Assembly (NCBI GenBank): GCA_025350055.1
Contig: JANXYK010000031.1
Location: forward strand, 1-64,000
DNA from: Gammaproteobacteria bacterium
GTDB taxonomy: Bacteria; Pseudomonadota; Gammaproteobacteria; Steroidobacterales; Steroidobacteraceae
Length of the DNA: 64,000 nucleotides
Reading direction: 5' to 3'
Within the stretch, counting starts at the first letter, position 1. Each line of letters opens with the position of its first letter. Both the position numbers and the translations under genes were made by a program. Positions 36,392-46,255 of the stretch are shown here, piece after piece. The notes beneath the pieces are model-generated. The model ran no database searches, was not told where the DNA came from, and saw only the letters and a program-made list of their open reading frames with translations.

Positions 36392-36763
36392 ATGAGAGTC
36401 AGCAGTTACCTGACCGGCACAGTGGCTTCGATCGTGGTGGGCGCGATGCTCGCCAGTGCACTCGCCGCCATGGCAATCGCCGCTGAACCACCTACTGGCA
36501 AGCAGCTATTCGAGCGCTACTGCGCGCAATGCCACGCGCCGGGCTACGGCCATCCGGGCACCATGCAGCTCGCGCGCGTGCGTGGCAAGGCACTGGCTGT
36601 GCTCGAGGAGCGCAAGGATCTGCTGCCGGCCTACATCACTGCCGTGGTGCGCAACGGGTTGGTGGAGATGCCGCCATACCGGCCCACGGAAATCGATGAC
36701 GCAGCGCTGAGCCTGCTGGTCAACTACCTGGCGCCACCCAAGGTGGCACGCAAGCGACGCTAG
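36392..36763 (+). CDS. c-type cytochrome, electron acceptor of the PCMH-like flavoprotein
   Basis: 123 aa. Signal peptide (1-31), haem site CAQCH (44-48), axial Met in VRNGLVEMPPYRPTEI. It starts 1 bp after the flavoprotein stop, the pchF-pchC arrangement. PchC-type cytochromes form a flavocytochrome complex in the periplasm and pass electrons to the respiratory chain or azurin. Intact although its partner is broken. Confidence 0.88.
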   Translation: MRVSSYLTGTVASIVVGAMLASALAAMAIAAEPPTGKQLFERYCAQCHAPGYGHPGTMQLARVRGKALAVLEERKDLLPAYITAVVRNGLVEMPPYRPTEIDDAALSLLVNYLAPPKVARKRR

Positions 36764-36795
36764 CCGATCGCGCGCACGGCGAGCGCCCCGGCATG

Positions 36796-36823
36796 CAGCC
36801 TGGAGCAGCCGCGCGTCAGGCTG
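36796..36823. terminator. Hairpin between convergent cytochrome and GH1 genes
   Basis: CAGCCTG (36796-36802) and CAGGCTG (36817-36823) form a 7-bp stem with a 14-nt loop in the gap between two convergent genes. It could serve both directions; no T-run on either side. Confidence 0.3.
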
Positions 36824-38166
36824 GCAGCGCGTTGTGTCGCGCGATATGGCCGAGCACCGCAGCGCTGGCTTTCGCGGTGCGCTTGAAGGTCACGGGGTCC
36901 AAGGAGTGCAGGCCGACCTTCACCTTGTAGCCGAAGATCCATTCGAAATTGTCCAGCAACGACCAGTGGGTGTAGTTGATTACCGGTATGCCCTCATCGA
37001 TCGCCTTCTTCAGCTCGGCAAGCGCCGCCGGAATGAACTGCGCGCGGATGCTGTCGTCCGGCGTGCCTACACCATGCTCGGTGACGAAAATGGGCACGCC
37101 GGTGGCAGCGTGCGCGTATCGCACGGCTCCGGCGAGCGAAGGCGCATACACTTCTGAGTCCATGTAGTTCATGGGCACGCCGGCCGGCGTCGGCAGCCTG
37201 CCGGTTTCTGTCCAGACCTGGCGCTCGTAGTTCTGCACGCCAAGGAAGTCATCTCCACGTACCGCCTCCAGCCAGGCGCCATAAAGCTTCGTGCGCATGG
37301 CATCGCGCTGCGAGTTCGGCCCGGCCGCCTGGTCGTCGAACATCGCGAGGCTCACGCCAACCGGCAGCCTGGGATGGCTCGCCTTGATCGCCGCGCGCCC
37401 GGCCTTGTGGCCGGCGATCAGGTGGGCGGTCGAGACGTCGATGTCGTCGAGGTCGATGGCATTGGCAGCGGCGAACTTCGCAGTGCCGCTGGCCTTCGCG
37501 GCAGCCTCGAGCATCGCGCGCTGCGCGGCGACCACGGGTGGAGGCAGCACCACGCGCAGGATGTTCATGATATTGGGTTCGTTGAGCGTGGTGGCGTAGC
37601 CGATGCCCGCACCCAAGTGGCGTGCGGCGCGATCGCAGAAGCGTGCGAACCATTCGGGTGAACGCGGATTGACCCAGCCGACCGCGGCAGCAAACCAGCG
37701 CGGCGCGGTGTAGTGATTGAAGGTCACTACCGGCGTCAGCCCGCGCTGGCGGCACCCATCAATGATGGCTTTGTAGTGATCGAGCATGGCGATCGAAAAC
37801 TGGCCCTCTTCGGGCTCGATGCGCGGCCATTCGAGGCTGAAGCGGTAGGCATTCAGGCCCATGGCCTTCGCCAGCTCGAGGTCGGTCTGCCACAGCTCAA
37901 AACTGTTGGCGGCATCGCGCGAGGGCTCGGCGAAGATCGTCGGCTTGATGTTCTCCAGGAACCAGCAATCGCTGTTGGTGTTGTTGCCCTCGACCTGGTG
38001 ACCGGCCGTAGCCGCTCCCCACAGGAAACCGTGCGGAAAGCTGCGCGCAGACGCACGCGCCGCGGCGCGCCGCTTGCGGGCTGGCTCCCGAACGCGCGCC
38101 GGCCAGTGAGAGGGTGGACAGCAGGGCTCCGGCGCCCGTCAGTAGGGCACGACGATTGATGGTCAT
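36816..38166 (-). pseudogene. GH1-family glycosidase (beta-glucosidase-like), 5' frameshift
   Basis: Start MTINRRALLTGAGALLSTLSLAG is a Tat-type signal peptide. The enzyme body, in another frame from about 38040, reads SFPHGFLWGAATAGHQVEG, LNAYRFSLEWPRIEP, TLNEPNIM (acid/base Glu) and FVTEHGVGTPDD (nucleophile Glu) through WSLLDNFEWIFGYKVKVGL. The frame changes between SLAG (about 38100) and SFPHG. From an internal start (37862) the first two barrel strands would be lost. Divergent from a TetR gene whose paired operator sits beside this start. A start at 38178 is also possible. Confidence 0.8.
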
Positions 38167-38170
38167 ACTG

Positions 38171-38207
38171 TGTCCCATAAGGACAGTAAAAGTGTCCTGA
38201 CGGGACA
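38171..38207. promoter_or_regulatory. Paired TetR operator: two TGTCC-N5-GGACA palindromes
   Basis: TGTCC-CATAA-GGACA at 38171-38185 and TGTCC-TGACG-GGACA at 38193-38207: two perfect inverted repeats with centres 22 bp apart, on the same face of the helix. They lie 5-41 bp upstream of the GH1 start and within the divergent region to the TetR gene, so the TetR protein most likely binds here and represses both. Confidence 0.7.
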
Positions 38208-38288
38208 GAATATGCGCGGGCAAGGCCCGGCGCAAGCCGGAAAAAGGAAGCCCGGGAAGTCGAGCGCAACGGCGGGCAGGGCAGTATC

Positions 38289-38945
38289 ATGCGACCCATG
38301 CCAGCCAACCGCCGCCTCCCACCACGAGCTACACTCAGCGCCCATCGCGGCGCCGAGGCGCAGGCGCGGGTGCAACGTATCATCGCAGCGGCGCAGCAGC
38401 TGTTCATCCGGCGTGGCTATCACCAGACCAGCCTCGATGCGATCCTGGCGCGATCGGGTGGCTCGAAGGCGACGCTGCGCAAGTATTTTGGCAACAAGGC
38501 CGGGTTGCTGGGCGCGATGCTGAGCGACGAGGCCGCGCGTTGCGTGGCGCGTGCCGATCGTGCAGCCGGTGATGGCTCCGTGGGCAGCGCATTGCGCGCC
38601 TTTGCGCGCGTGGTGTTGGAGTTCTACTGCCGGCACGACTCGCTGCTGATCTATCGCGCGGTGATCGCCGAGACTGCCATACAACCGGAGGTTGGCCAGA
38701 GCTTTCGCAGCAGCGGGCACCTGACCTTTGTCGAGGCCCTGGCCGCCCACCTGCGACAATGGCAGCGGCGCGGCGCACTCAAGCTCATTGATGCCACTGC
38801 CGATGCCGACCGCTTCCTGCACCTGCTGCGCGCCGGACCGCACGATCGCGCCTTGCTGGGCGCCACAGGCAGCGTCTCGCCGGCGGCGATCCGCGGGCAC
38901 GTCGACGCCTGCGTGCGCATCTTTCTCAAGGGTCTTGCGGCCTGA
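38289..38945 (+). CDS. TetR/AcrR-family regulator
   Basis: 218 aa. The helix-turn-helix is at about residues 24-68 (RVQRIIAAAQQLFIRRGYHQTSLDAILARSGGSKATLRKYFGNKAGLL); the C-domain (LRAFARVVLEFYCRHDSLLIYRAVIAE) is of the AefR-like type. Ligand unknown. It faces the GH1 gene across the paired TGTCC/GGACA operator and is followed by the luciferase-like monooxygenase, which may also be under its control. Confidence 0.9.
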   Translation: MRPMPANRRLPPRATLSAHRGAEAQARVQRIIAAAQQLFIRRGYHQTSLDAILARSGGSKATLRKYFGNKAGLLGAMLSDEAARCVARADRAAGDGSVGSALRAFARVVLEFYCRHDSLLIYRAVIAETAIQPEVGQSFRSSGHLTFVEALAAHLRQWQRRGALKLIDATADADRFLHLLRAGPHDRALLGATGSVSPAAIRGHVDACVRIFLKGLAA

Positions 38946-39002
38946 GGGCCCAAGCGTCCCCAGACCGACGCCACCTCACCAGCTGCTGAAGGAGAGGAAA
39001 TC

Positions 39003-40025
39003 ATGGAAGCCGGAATTGCCGCGACGATACGCCAGCTGCCGAGTCGGCCGCGCCCGTTGGCCGAAGTCTACCGTGAGCAGATAGAAGGTTACGTGCTGGC
39101 CGACAAGCTGGGTTTCAAGCATCTGTGGCTGGCCGAACATCACTTCGCCGATGACGCGCACAACTGCTCGGCGATGCCGGTCCTGGCGGCGGTGGCCGCG
39201 CAGACGCAGCGCATCCGCGTCGGCACCTACATCATCCTGCTGGCCTTCCACAATCCGATCCTGGTGGCCGAAGATGCCGCCACCCTTGATCTGATCTCCA
39301 ATGGCCGCTTCGATCTCGCGGTTGGTGCCGGCCCGATGCCCGCCGAATGTGAAGTGTTCGGTGTGCCGAGCAGTGAGACTTTCGCCCGCACCTATGAGGG
39401 CCTCGAAGTGATCCAGAAGTGCTGGACCGAGGAAGTGTTCAGCCATCACGGCAAGTATTTCCAATTCGACAACGTGCGCATGACCACCAAGCCCGTGCAG
39501 CGCCCGCATCCGCCGATCTGGATGGCGGCGGCGGGTCCGCAGAGCGCCACCAAGGCTGCGCAGCGTGGCTACAACCTCGCCATGGGCATGGGCCCAGGGC
39601 ACGCCACCTATGTAGAGGGCTTGCGCGCCGCAGGGCGCGATCCGGCGCAGCAGCAGTTCTGCTCCGGCCCGATCGGAATCCATATCGCCGACACCGCCGA
39701 GCAGGCCTGGGATGAAGCCGAGGAACCGCTGCAGGCCTGGCTGGCGTTCTATCAGCGGCGCGGCGCACCCTTTGTCAGGAACGTGCCGCCGCTGGGCGAG
39801 TTCCGGCGCACGCCGAATATCGGTTTCGTGGGCATGCCCTTCATGGTGGGGACGGTCGCGGACGTGGGCGAGCGACTGCGCGCGCTGCTGTACAAGGCGC
39901 CGCTCGATGAGATGGGCCTGTACTTCCACGCGCCGGGTATCCCGATCGAGAGCGTCAAGAAATCGATGACGCTGTTCTCGAAGCACATCCTGCCAGACAT
40001 CAAGGATTGGGGCGGCCCGAAGTAG
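39003..40025 (+). CDS. LLM-class flavin-dependent oxidoreductase (luciferase-like)
   Basis: 340 aa TIM-barrel of the bacterial luciferase family. Visible: EGYVLADKLGFKHLWLAEHHF (family marker AEHHF), PVLAAVAAQTQRIRVGTYIILL, NGRFDLAVGAG, RPHPPIWMAAAGPQSATKAA. Uses reduced flavin (FMNH2 or F420-like) to oxygenate an unknown substrate. A strong RBS (GGAGAGGAAATC) precedes the ATG. Intact. Confidence 0.9.
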   Translation: MEAGIAATIRQLPSRPRPLAEVYREQIEGYVLADKLGFKHLWLAEHHFADDAHNCSAMPVLAAVAAQTQRIRVGTYIILLAFHNPILVAEDAATLDLISNGRFDLAVGAGPMPAECEVFGVPSSETFARTYEGLEVIQKCWTEEVFSHHGKYFQFDNVRMTTKPVQRPHPPIWMAAAGPQSATKAAQRGYNLAMGMGPGHATYVEGLRAAGRDPAQQQFCSGPIGIHIADTAEQAWDEAEEPLQAWLAFYQRRGAPFVRNVPPLGEFRRTPNIGFVGMPFMVGTVADVGERLRALLYKAPLDEMGLYFHAPGIPIESVKKSMTLFSKHILPDIKDWGGPK

Positions 40026-40122
40026 CAGGAATGCGCTGCTTGGCCAGCGCTGTGCGCTGGCCAATCCTCGAAGCAGTGGCGTACGATGAGACCTCACTCT
40101 GCCAGTGAGGCGTACCCCGATC

Positions 40123-42699
40123 ATGCGTACCCGTTCATTGCGTTTCGTGGCAGCGCTGAGCTGCCTTGGTGTTTCGCTGGCCTGGGCCGCGCGCGTGCCG
40201 GTTACCGGGCAGATCGACCTGCCGCATCCTTACTATTACCGCGAGATGTTCCTGCCGCAGCTCACGAGCGGCCCCTCGGCCCTGAGCTGGTCACCGGATT
40301 CACAGGAAGTCATCTACGCCATGGCCGGTTCGCTGTGGCGGCAGAAACTGGGGAGCGATGAGGCCAGTCAGCTGACCACGGGCCCGGGCTACGACTATCA
40401 GCCCGACTGGTCGCCCGATGGGCGCAGCGTGGTCTACAGCGACTACAACGGCAACAGCATGGAATTGCGCCTGCTCGATCTTGCGACCGGCAAGTCGCGA
40501 TCGCTGACCAGCGACGGCGCGATCAACCTCGAGCCCAGGTTCTCGCCCGATGGCAAGCGCCTGGTGTTCGTCTCGACTTCGTTCAACCGTCGCTTCCATG
40601 TCTACACCGGCGACCTGCAGGATGGCAGGCTCGCGAATGTCACGCGCGTCACCGGCGAGAATCGCAGTCCGCTGCCGCGCTATTACTACAGCCCCTTCGA
40701 TCACGAGATCAGTCCGTTGTGGAGCCGCGATGGCCGCGAGATCATCTATGTGTCGAATCGCGATCACATCTATGGCACCGGCGGCATCTGGCGGGCCGCC
40801 GCAAGCGCCGGCGCAGCAGCGCGCGAGATCCACTACGAGGAGACCAACTGGAAAGCGCGCCCGGATATTTCGCCGGACGGTTCACGCCTGGTGTTCAGCT
40901 CCTACACCGGCCGCTCATGGAACAACCTCTGGGTGATGCCAGCGCAGGGCGGTGACCCGCTACCACTCGGTTTCGGCGAGTATGACCAGACCAGCCCGCG
41001 CTGGTCGCCCGATGGCCAACAGATCGCCTTCATCAGCAATCGCAACGGCAATACCGAGCTGTGCACGATGGCGGTGCCGGGTGGCAAGCCCAGTTGCCTC
41101 AGTACCGTCAGGCGGCACTACCTGCAGCCGATGGCGCGGCTGCACCTGCAGTTGCGCAATTCCGCCACTGGCGCGGCCGCGAGCGGCGCGGCGGCAGCTG
41201 CTGCCGCGGCGCGCATCAGCGTCACCGATGGCGCCGGCCGCTTCCATGCGCCGGCTGCCGCGTGGATCCATGGCGACGATGGCGTCGATCACGACCAGCG
41301 GCAATTCGAGGCGCACTATTTTCATGTGCTCGACGAAGCCACGCTCGATGTTCCGGCTGGCACGATCCAGGTCGAGATCATGCACGGCTTCGAGCGCCGG
41401 TTGGAGACACGCGAAGTCACGACTAGCGCCGGTGAAACCACTGAGCTTGAGATCGACCTGAGTGCAGGAGCCTGGAGCGTGCCCGACCCCGGCCGCTGGT
41501 TGAGTGCCGACCTGCATGTGCACATGAACTACGGTGGCGCCTATCGCAACACTCCGAAGCACTTGGTAGTGCAGGCGCAGGCCGAGAACCTTGGGCTGGT
41601 GAACGCGCTCATCGTGAACAAGGAGCAGCGCTATCCGGACATTGCCTACAACGGCGCGCACATCGATGCCGCCTCGGCGCCCGATACGCTGATCGCGCAC
41701 GGCCAGGAGTACCACACCAGTTATTGGGGGCACCTCGGTCTGCTCGACATCGATGGCATGATCCTGCCCGGTTACGCGGGCTACCCCAACAGTGCGGCCT
41801 CGAGCCTCTATCCGATGAATGCCGACATTGCCGACATCGCGCACGCGCGCGGCGCATTGGTGGGCTACGTGCATCCTTTTGACGAACAGCCGCAACCCAT
41901 ACTCAAGCCCACTGAAGCGCTGTCGAATGAACTGCCGGTCGATGTCGCACTCGGCAAGGTCGACTACATGGAGATCACCGGCTTCAGCGATCATCGCTCC
42001 ACCGCTGCAGTGTGGTACCGGCTGCTGAACCTGGGCTTTCACCTGCCGGCCGGTGCGGGCACCGATGCGATGGCCAACTACGCCTCGCTCCGTGGCCCGG
42101 TCGGCATGAACCGCGTGTACGTGCGTATGCCGGAAGACAGCGGCACGCGCGATGATCGGCTCAAGCTCAGCCAGTGGCTCGATGGCCTGAAGCAGGGGCG
42201 CAGCTTCGCGACCAATGGCCCGCTGCTGGGTTTCACACTGGGCACTGCCGGCATCGGCGATACGCTGAGCCTCAGCAAGGCGGCCCGCGGACTGAAGTAT
42301 TCGGTGCGCCTGCAATCGATCGTGCCGGTGGACCGGCTCGAACTGATCTGCAATGGTCAGGTAGTGAAATCCTTCGCGGGCAGCAAGCCGCTGTCACAGG
42401 GCAAGTTCACGGGCAGCATCGACCTTGCCAACAGCGGCTGGTGCCTGGCGCGCGCTTCGAGCAACGCTGCGCGCCATCCGGTGCTGGACAACTATGTCTA
42501 TGCCACCACCAGCCCGGTTTATGTCAGCGTTGCCGGCAAGCGCGCGAGCTCAGTGCAGGATGCCGCGTACTTCATCGCCTGGATCGATCGCGTGATCGAG
42601 TCGACGAGTGCTTATCCGGACTGGAACAACGCGGATGAAAAGACCTTGGTGCTCGCGCGGCTGCACGAGGCGCGGGCGATGTACGCAGCGATGCACTGA
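40123..42699 (+). CDS. Secreted TolB-propeller / CehA-McbA PHP-type metallohydrolase fusion
   Basis: 858 aa. Signal peptide (1-22), a six-bladed TolB-like propeller with repeated SPDG blades (LSWSPDSQEVIY, PDWSPDGRSVVYS, PRFSPDGKRLVFVS, PDISPDGSRLVFSS, PRWSPDGQQIAFIS) to about residue 325, a linker domain, then a PHP-like metallohydrolase from WLSADLHVHMNYGG, with AHGQEYH, LVGYVHPF and GAGTDAMANYASLRG as further metal motifs. The CehA group includes carbaryl hydrolases, but the natural substrate of such fusions is unknown. Start 40123; an in-frame ATG at 40105 is possible. Confidence 0.82.
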   Translation: MRTRSLRFVAALSCLGVSLAWAARVPVTGQIDLPHPYYYREMFLPQLTSGPSALSWSPDSQEVIYAMAGSLWRQKLGSDEASQLTTGPGYDYQPDWSPDGRSVVYSDYNGNSMELRLLDLATGKSRSLTSDGAINLEPRFSPDGKRLVFVSTSFNRRFHVYTGDLQDGRLANVTRVTGENRSPLPRYYYSPFDHEISPLWSRDGREIIYVSNRDHIYGTGGIWRAAASAGAAAREIHYEETNWKARPDISPDGSRLVFSSYTGRSWNNLWVMPAQGGDPLPLGFGEYDQTSPRWSPDGQQIAFISNRNGNTELCTMAVPGGKPSCLSTVRRHYLQPMARLHLQLRNSATGAAASGAAAAAAAARISVTDGAGRFHAPAAAWIHGDDGVDHDQRQFEAHYFHVLDEATLDVPAGTIQVEIMHGFERRLETREVTTSAGETTELEIDLSAGAWSVPDPGRWLSADLHVHMNYGGAYRNTPKHLVVQAQAENLGLVNALIVNKEQRYPDIAYNGAHIDAASAPDTLIAHGQEYHTSYWGHLGLLDIDGMILPGYAGYPNSAASSLYPMNADIADIAHARGALVGYVHPFDEQPQPILKPTEALSNELPVDVALGKVDYMEITGFSDHRSTAAVWYRLLNLGFHLPAGAGTDAMANYASLRGPVGMNRVYVRMPEDSGTRDDRLKLSQWLDGLKQGRSFATNGPLLGFTLGTAGIGDTLSLSKAARGLKYSVRLQSIVPVDRLELICNGQVVKSFAGSKPLSQGKFTGSIDLANSGWCLARASSNAARHPVLDNYVYATTSPVYVSVAGKRASSVQDAAYFIAWIDRVIESTSAYPDWNNADEKTLVLARLHEARAMYAAMH

Positions 42700-42744
42700 G
42701 CTGCGAGGCGGGCTGCGCTGTGCGGCTCGGCGCCACGCGACCCG

Positions 42745-44349
42745 TCAGGCTTCCAGCCCTTGCTTGGCCAGGTACTCGTCGTAGCTGCCGCGGAAATCGC
42801 TGAACTGGCCGTCGGGAAGCAGCTCGATCACGCGGTTGGCGAGACTGCCCACGAATTCACGATCGTGTGACACGAAGATCAGCGTGCCCGGATATTTCTC
42901 CAGCGCGATCTGCAGCGACTCGATGGTTTCCATGTCCATGTGGTTGGTGGGCTCGTCCATGATCATCACATTGGGCTTGGTGAGGATCAGCTTGCCGTAG
43001 ATCATGCGGCCCTTCTCGCCGCCGGAGAGCACGGTCACGGGCTTCTTCACTTCATCGCCCGAGAACAGCAGGCGGCCGAGTGTGCTGCGCACCAGTTGGT
43101 CGTCATCGGCCTTGCCGGTCCAGTTCGACATCCAGCTGAACAGATCGATGCGCTCGGCGAATTCGGCCTGCGGATCCTGAGGCATGTAGCCGGGCTGTGC
43201 GTTTTCCACCCAGGCGATGCGGCCCTGCGTGGGGTGCAGTTCGCCTGCCAGGCAGCGCATCAAGGTGGTCTTGCCGATGCCGTTAGGGCCGATGATGGCC
43301 ACGCGCTGTTCGGCTTCGATGGTGAAGCTGAGCTTCGAGAACACATCGGCATCCGCGCCCGGATAGCGAAATGCGAGATTCTCCACGGTCACGGCCGAGC
43401 GGTGCAGCTTGCTGCGCTGTTCGAAGCGGATGTACGGATTCTGTCGTGAGGAAGGGCGCACCTCCTCGATCTTGATCTTCTCGAGCTGGCGCTTGCGCGA
43501 GGTCGCCTGGCGCGCCTTGGAGGCGTTGGCGGAGAAGCGCCGCACGAACTCCTGCAGGTCGGAGATCTTGTCCTTGGCCTTGGCATTGGCCGCTTCGACC
43601 CGCGCGCGCGCCTGCACCGAGGCCAGCATGAAATCGTCGTAGTTGCCCGGATAGACTCTGAGCTGCTGAAAATCCAGATCGGCGATGTGCGTGCACACCT
43701 GGTTCAGGAAATGGCGATCGTGGCTGATGATCACCATGGTCGCATCGTAGTTGTTCAGGATGCGTTCGAGCCAGCCGATCGAGTGGATGTCGAGGTTGTT
43801 GGTGGGCTCGTCGAGCAGCAGCACATCGGGAGTAGAAAACAGCGCCTGCGCTAGCAGCACGCGCAGCTTCAGGCCGGGCGGCACTTCGCGCATCGGTCCG
43901 TCGTGCTGCGCGGCCTCGATGCCTGCATCCAGCAGGATGCTGGCGGCACGCGCCTCGGCGGTGTAGCCGCCGTACTCGGCGTACTTGCCCTCGAGCTCGG
44001 CCGCCTTCATGTAGTCAGTGTCACTGGCTTCCGCGTCGGCGTAGATCTGATCGCGCTGCTGCAGCGCCTGCCACATCTCGCGATGGCCCTGCATCACCAC
44101 ATCGAGCACGCGCTGGTCTTCATAGGCAAACTGGTTCTGGTTCAACTTGCCAAGCCGCAGGCCCGGCTGCAAAACGACTTCTCCGGCGCTAGGCTCGAGC
44201 TCGCCGCCCAGGATCTTCATCAACGTGGATTTGCCGCAGCCATTGGCGCCGATCAGGCCGTAGCGGTTGCCATCGGCGAACTTGACCGTGACATTTTCGA
44301 ACAGCGGCTTGGCGTCGAATTGAATGGTGAGATTGACAGTCGAAAGCAT
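42745..44349 (-). CDS. ybiT: ABC-F family ATPase YbiT
   Basis: 534 aa, the length of E. coli YbiT. Two ABC domains: Walker [10 protein letters not shown] and GPNGIGKTT, signatures [15 protein letters not shown] and LSGGEKGRM, Walker [14 protein letters not shown] and [13 protein letters not shown]. The linker contains [26 protein letters not shown], typical of YbiT. ABC-F proteins bind the ribosomal E site and modulate translation. Start at 44349 matches the family ([11 protein letters not shown]). A conserved core gene with no lesion. Confidence 0.95.
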   Translation of the reverse strand: MLSTVNLTIQFDAKPLFENVTVKFADGNRYGLIGANGCGKSTLMKILGGELEPSAGEVVLQPGLRLGKLNQNQFAYEDQRVLDVVMQGHREMWQALQQRDQIYADAEASDTDYMKAAELEGKYAEYGGYTAEARAASILLDAGIEAAQHDGPMREVPPGLKLRVLLAQALFSTPDVLLLDEPTNNLDIHSIGWLERILNNYDATMVIISHDRHFLNQVCTHIADLDFQQLRVYPGNYDDFMLASVQARARVEAANAKAKDKISDLQEFVRRFSANASKARQATSRKRQLEKIKIEEVRPSSRQNPYIRFEQRSKLHRSAVTVENLAFRYPGADADVFSKLSFTIEAEQRVAIIGPNGIGKTTLMRCLAGELHPTQGRIAWVENAQPGYMPQDPQAEFAERIDLFSWMSNWTGKADDDQLVRSTLGRLLFSGDEVKKPVTVLSGGEKGRMIYGKLILTKPNVMIMDEPTNHMDMETIESLQIALEKYPGTLIFVSHDREFVGSLANRVIELLPDGQFSDFRGSYDEYLAKQGLEA

Positions 44350-44515
44350 GGGCGTCCGGGCATTGGCTCCCGAACACGGGAACACGAGCATTGGTGATGA
44401 AGCGTTTGGCCGCGGCGGCAGGCTCTGCGCCGCTGGCAATCGCCTAGTATGCGCGAGTTTCGGCCGCCGGGTAACCCCGCTGCCCTCGCAGGCCTGTTTT
44501 GAGCGGGAAAACAGC

Positions 44516-44935
44516 CTAGTAAGTGACCGAGCGACCCAGGATCAGATCGCGGGAACGCGCCTCGTCTGCCGCCGCGGCAGCCCCCTCGACCGGATGGACA
44601 TAGAGCGTGCGCAAGGACAGGTCGGTACCGCTATCGAACTTCGCCAGGAAGTGATCTGCGCTGGCCTCGTGTTCCAGCACTGGCAGCGGCAGTCGCGTCC
44701 AGCCGAAGCGGGTGGGTACGCCCTGGCCGCCGACCTGATCGCGCTCCAGCCAGAAGTAGTAGCGGCCGCTGATGGGAATCACCAGGTGTCGCACGCCAGG
44801 ACGGCCAGGAGGAAACGGGGCGTCATTGACATGCTCTGCATGGCTGTCTCCTTGACTCTTGGCATTATGTGCCCAGCCTGGGCTACCGGCAAATCCCCAT
44901 AAAACGTAAGGGATTTCGAAGCTTGCAAGGCACAA
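44516..44935 (-). CDS. Hypothetical protein
   Basis: Up to 139 aa; the N-terminal 35 residues may not be coding and an internal start is possible. The segment [34 protein letters not shown] looks folded (alternating strands); no family recognised. Supported only by length and plausible composition, with the ORF ending cleanly before YbiT upstream sequence. Confidence 0.4.
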   Translation of the reverse strand: MCLASFEIPYVLWGFAGSPGWAHNAKSQGDSHAEHVNDAPFPPGRPGVRHLVIPISGRYYFWLERDQVGGQGVPTRFGWTRLPLPVLEHEASADHFLAKFDSGTDLSLRTLYVHPVEGAAAAADEARSRDLILGRSVTY

Positions 44936-44981
44936 GGAATCGTACCATCCTCATGTTGCCAGGGCCGCCGCGAGGTTTCAG

Positions 44982-45503
44982 ATGAACAGTTTCCTGCTCA
45001 AATCGCCGACCGAGAGCGATCTGCCGATACCCGGTGCGGAACCCTGGCACGCCAAGCCCGAAGACCCGGCGCTCACTGTCATGACCGATTTTCGTGAGCG
45101 CAGTTCAGTCACCACTGCCGACTCAGCGACCATCGATGCCGCGCTGGAGCACATGAAGCACGCCGGCGTGCGCTGTGCCTTTGCGACCAATGGCGCGCGG
45201 CGCGTGATCGGCCTGATTACGGCTTACGACATCATGGGCGAGAAGCCGATGCGCTATCTGCGTGCGGTGCCCGGGCAGCGCCACGAAGTGCTGGTGCGCG
45301 ACATCATGCTCAAACTCGGCGACTGGCGCGTCGCCGACGTCAAGGATCTGGAGCGTTCCACCGTGGCAACCGTGAGCCGCCATTTCGACGAGACGCTGCT
45401 GACGCACATTCCGGTGATGGAATTCAACCCGGATGGCAAGCGTCAGCTGCGTGGCCTGCTCTCGGCCGCCAAGGTGAAGCGCCTGCTCGCGATACAGGGC
45501 TGA
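44982..45503 (+). CDS. CBS-domain protein
   Basis: 173 aa. Two CBS motifs: MTDFRERSSVTTADSATIDAALEHMKHAGVRCAFATNGARRVIGLITAYDIMG and, after VRDIML, a second VATVSRHFDETLLTHIPVME to LRGLLSAAKVKRLL (each quoted region is continuous in the protein but shortened here by position: residues about 25-75 and 110-170). A pair of CBS motifs binds adenine nucleotides and usually senses energy state. No catalytic domain attached. Confidence 0.85.
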   Translation: MNSFLLKSPTESDLPIPGAEPWHAKPEDPALTVMTDFRERSSVTTADSATIDAALEHMKHAGVRCAFATNGARRVIGLITAYDIMGEKPMRYLRAVPGQRHEVLVRDIMLKLGDWRVADVKDLERSTVATVSRHFDETLLTHIPVMEFNPDGKRQLRGLLSAAKVKRLLAIQG

Positions 45504-45514
45504 GCACGCCGAGC

Positions 45515-46114
45515 TCAGCGGCCGTAGTGCGCTGTGAACACGGCCTTGCCCAGCAGTGAATCCTGCGCTGTCGATACGATCATCGCGCCGCTGGCCTCCG
45601 CGTCTACCGGCAGGTGCGCCACCTTCAACGCGTAGAGCGTGAATTCATAGCGATGCGGCGGATCGCCCTTGGCAGGGCAGGGGCCGTGATATTCCGCTGT
45701 GCCCAGATCGGTGCGCCCCTGCAGCGTGCCGTGCGGCAGCGCCGGGCTGTGCGCCGCGCCCGCGCCTTGCGCGAGGTGATGGGTGTCAGGCGGCAGATCG
45801 TAAGCGGCCCAGTGCCACCAGCCCGAGGGCGTGCTGCGCTCATCGCGATCAAACAGCACCAGTACGAAGCTCTTGGTGCCGGCCGGCGCATTGCGCCAGG
45901 CGAGTGCGGGCGAGGTATTGCCGCCGCTGCACCCGAAGGCTTTCGCCGTGTAGATGAGTGGCATGCCGGTGAGCAGTTTCGCATCGCCCGGATAGAGCTC
46001 GAAGGCCGCGGCTTTCAGCGCCGCTGGCGCATCGGCCGCGCAGACCTGGAACGCGCACAGCGACAGCGCAGTGATCAGACTCGCGCGCCGGCAGACATCC
46101 GCTCTCATATGCAC
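45515..46114 (-). CDS. YbhB/YbcL-type Raf-kinase-inhibitor-like (PEBP) protein, secreted
   Basis: 199 aa with a signal peptide (about residues 1-26, ending CAADAP). PEBP marks: SGGNTSPALAWRNAPAGTKSFVLVLFDRD and GWWHWAAYDLPPDTHHLAQGAG, then GPCPAKGDPPHRYEFTLYAL. The bacterial function is not known; it is proposed to bind phosphorylated or acyl ligands. Convergent with the CBS gene (11-bp gap). An alternative start is 46108. Confidence 0.88.
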   Translation of the reverse strand: MHMRADVCRRASLITALSLCAFQVCAADAPAALKAAAFELYPGDAKLLTGMPLIYTAKAFGCSGGNTSPALAWRNAPAGTKSFVLVLFDRDERSTPSGWWHWAAYDLPPDTHHLAQGAGAAHSPALPHGTLQGRTDLGTAEYHGPCPAKGDPPHRYEFTLYALKVAHLPVDAEASGAMIVSTAQDSLLGKAVFTAHYGR

Positions 46115-46255
46115 TCCCTACACTGTTTTGCCTGTGTTGACGATGCTCTTTTTACTCCAGCGCTGGGGATTTGACGAACAGTTTCGTGGCACTTACGATC
46201 CGAGCGCCAACGGGGCGCAGCCGCCACCGGGGCACAGCTAAGGGGGTTCAGGGCC

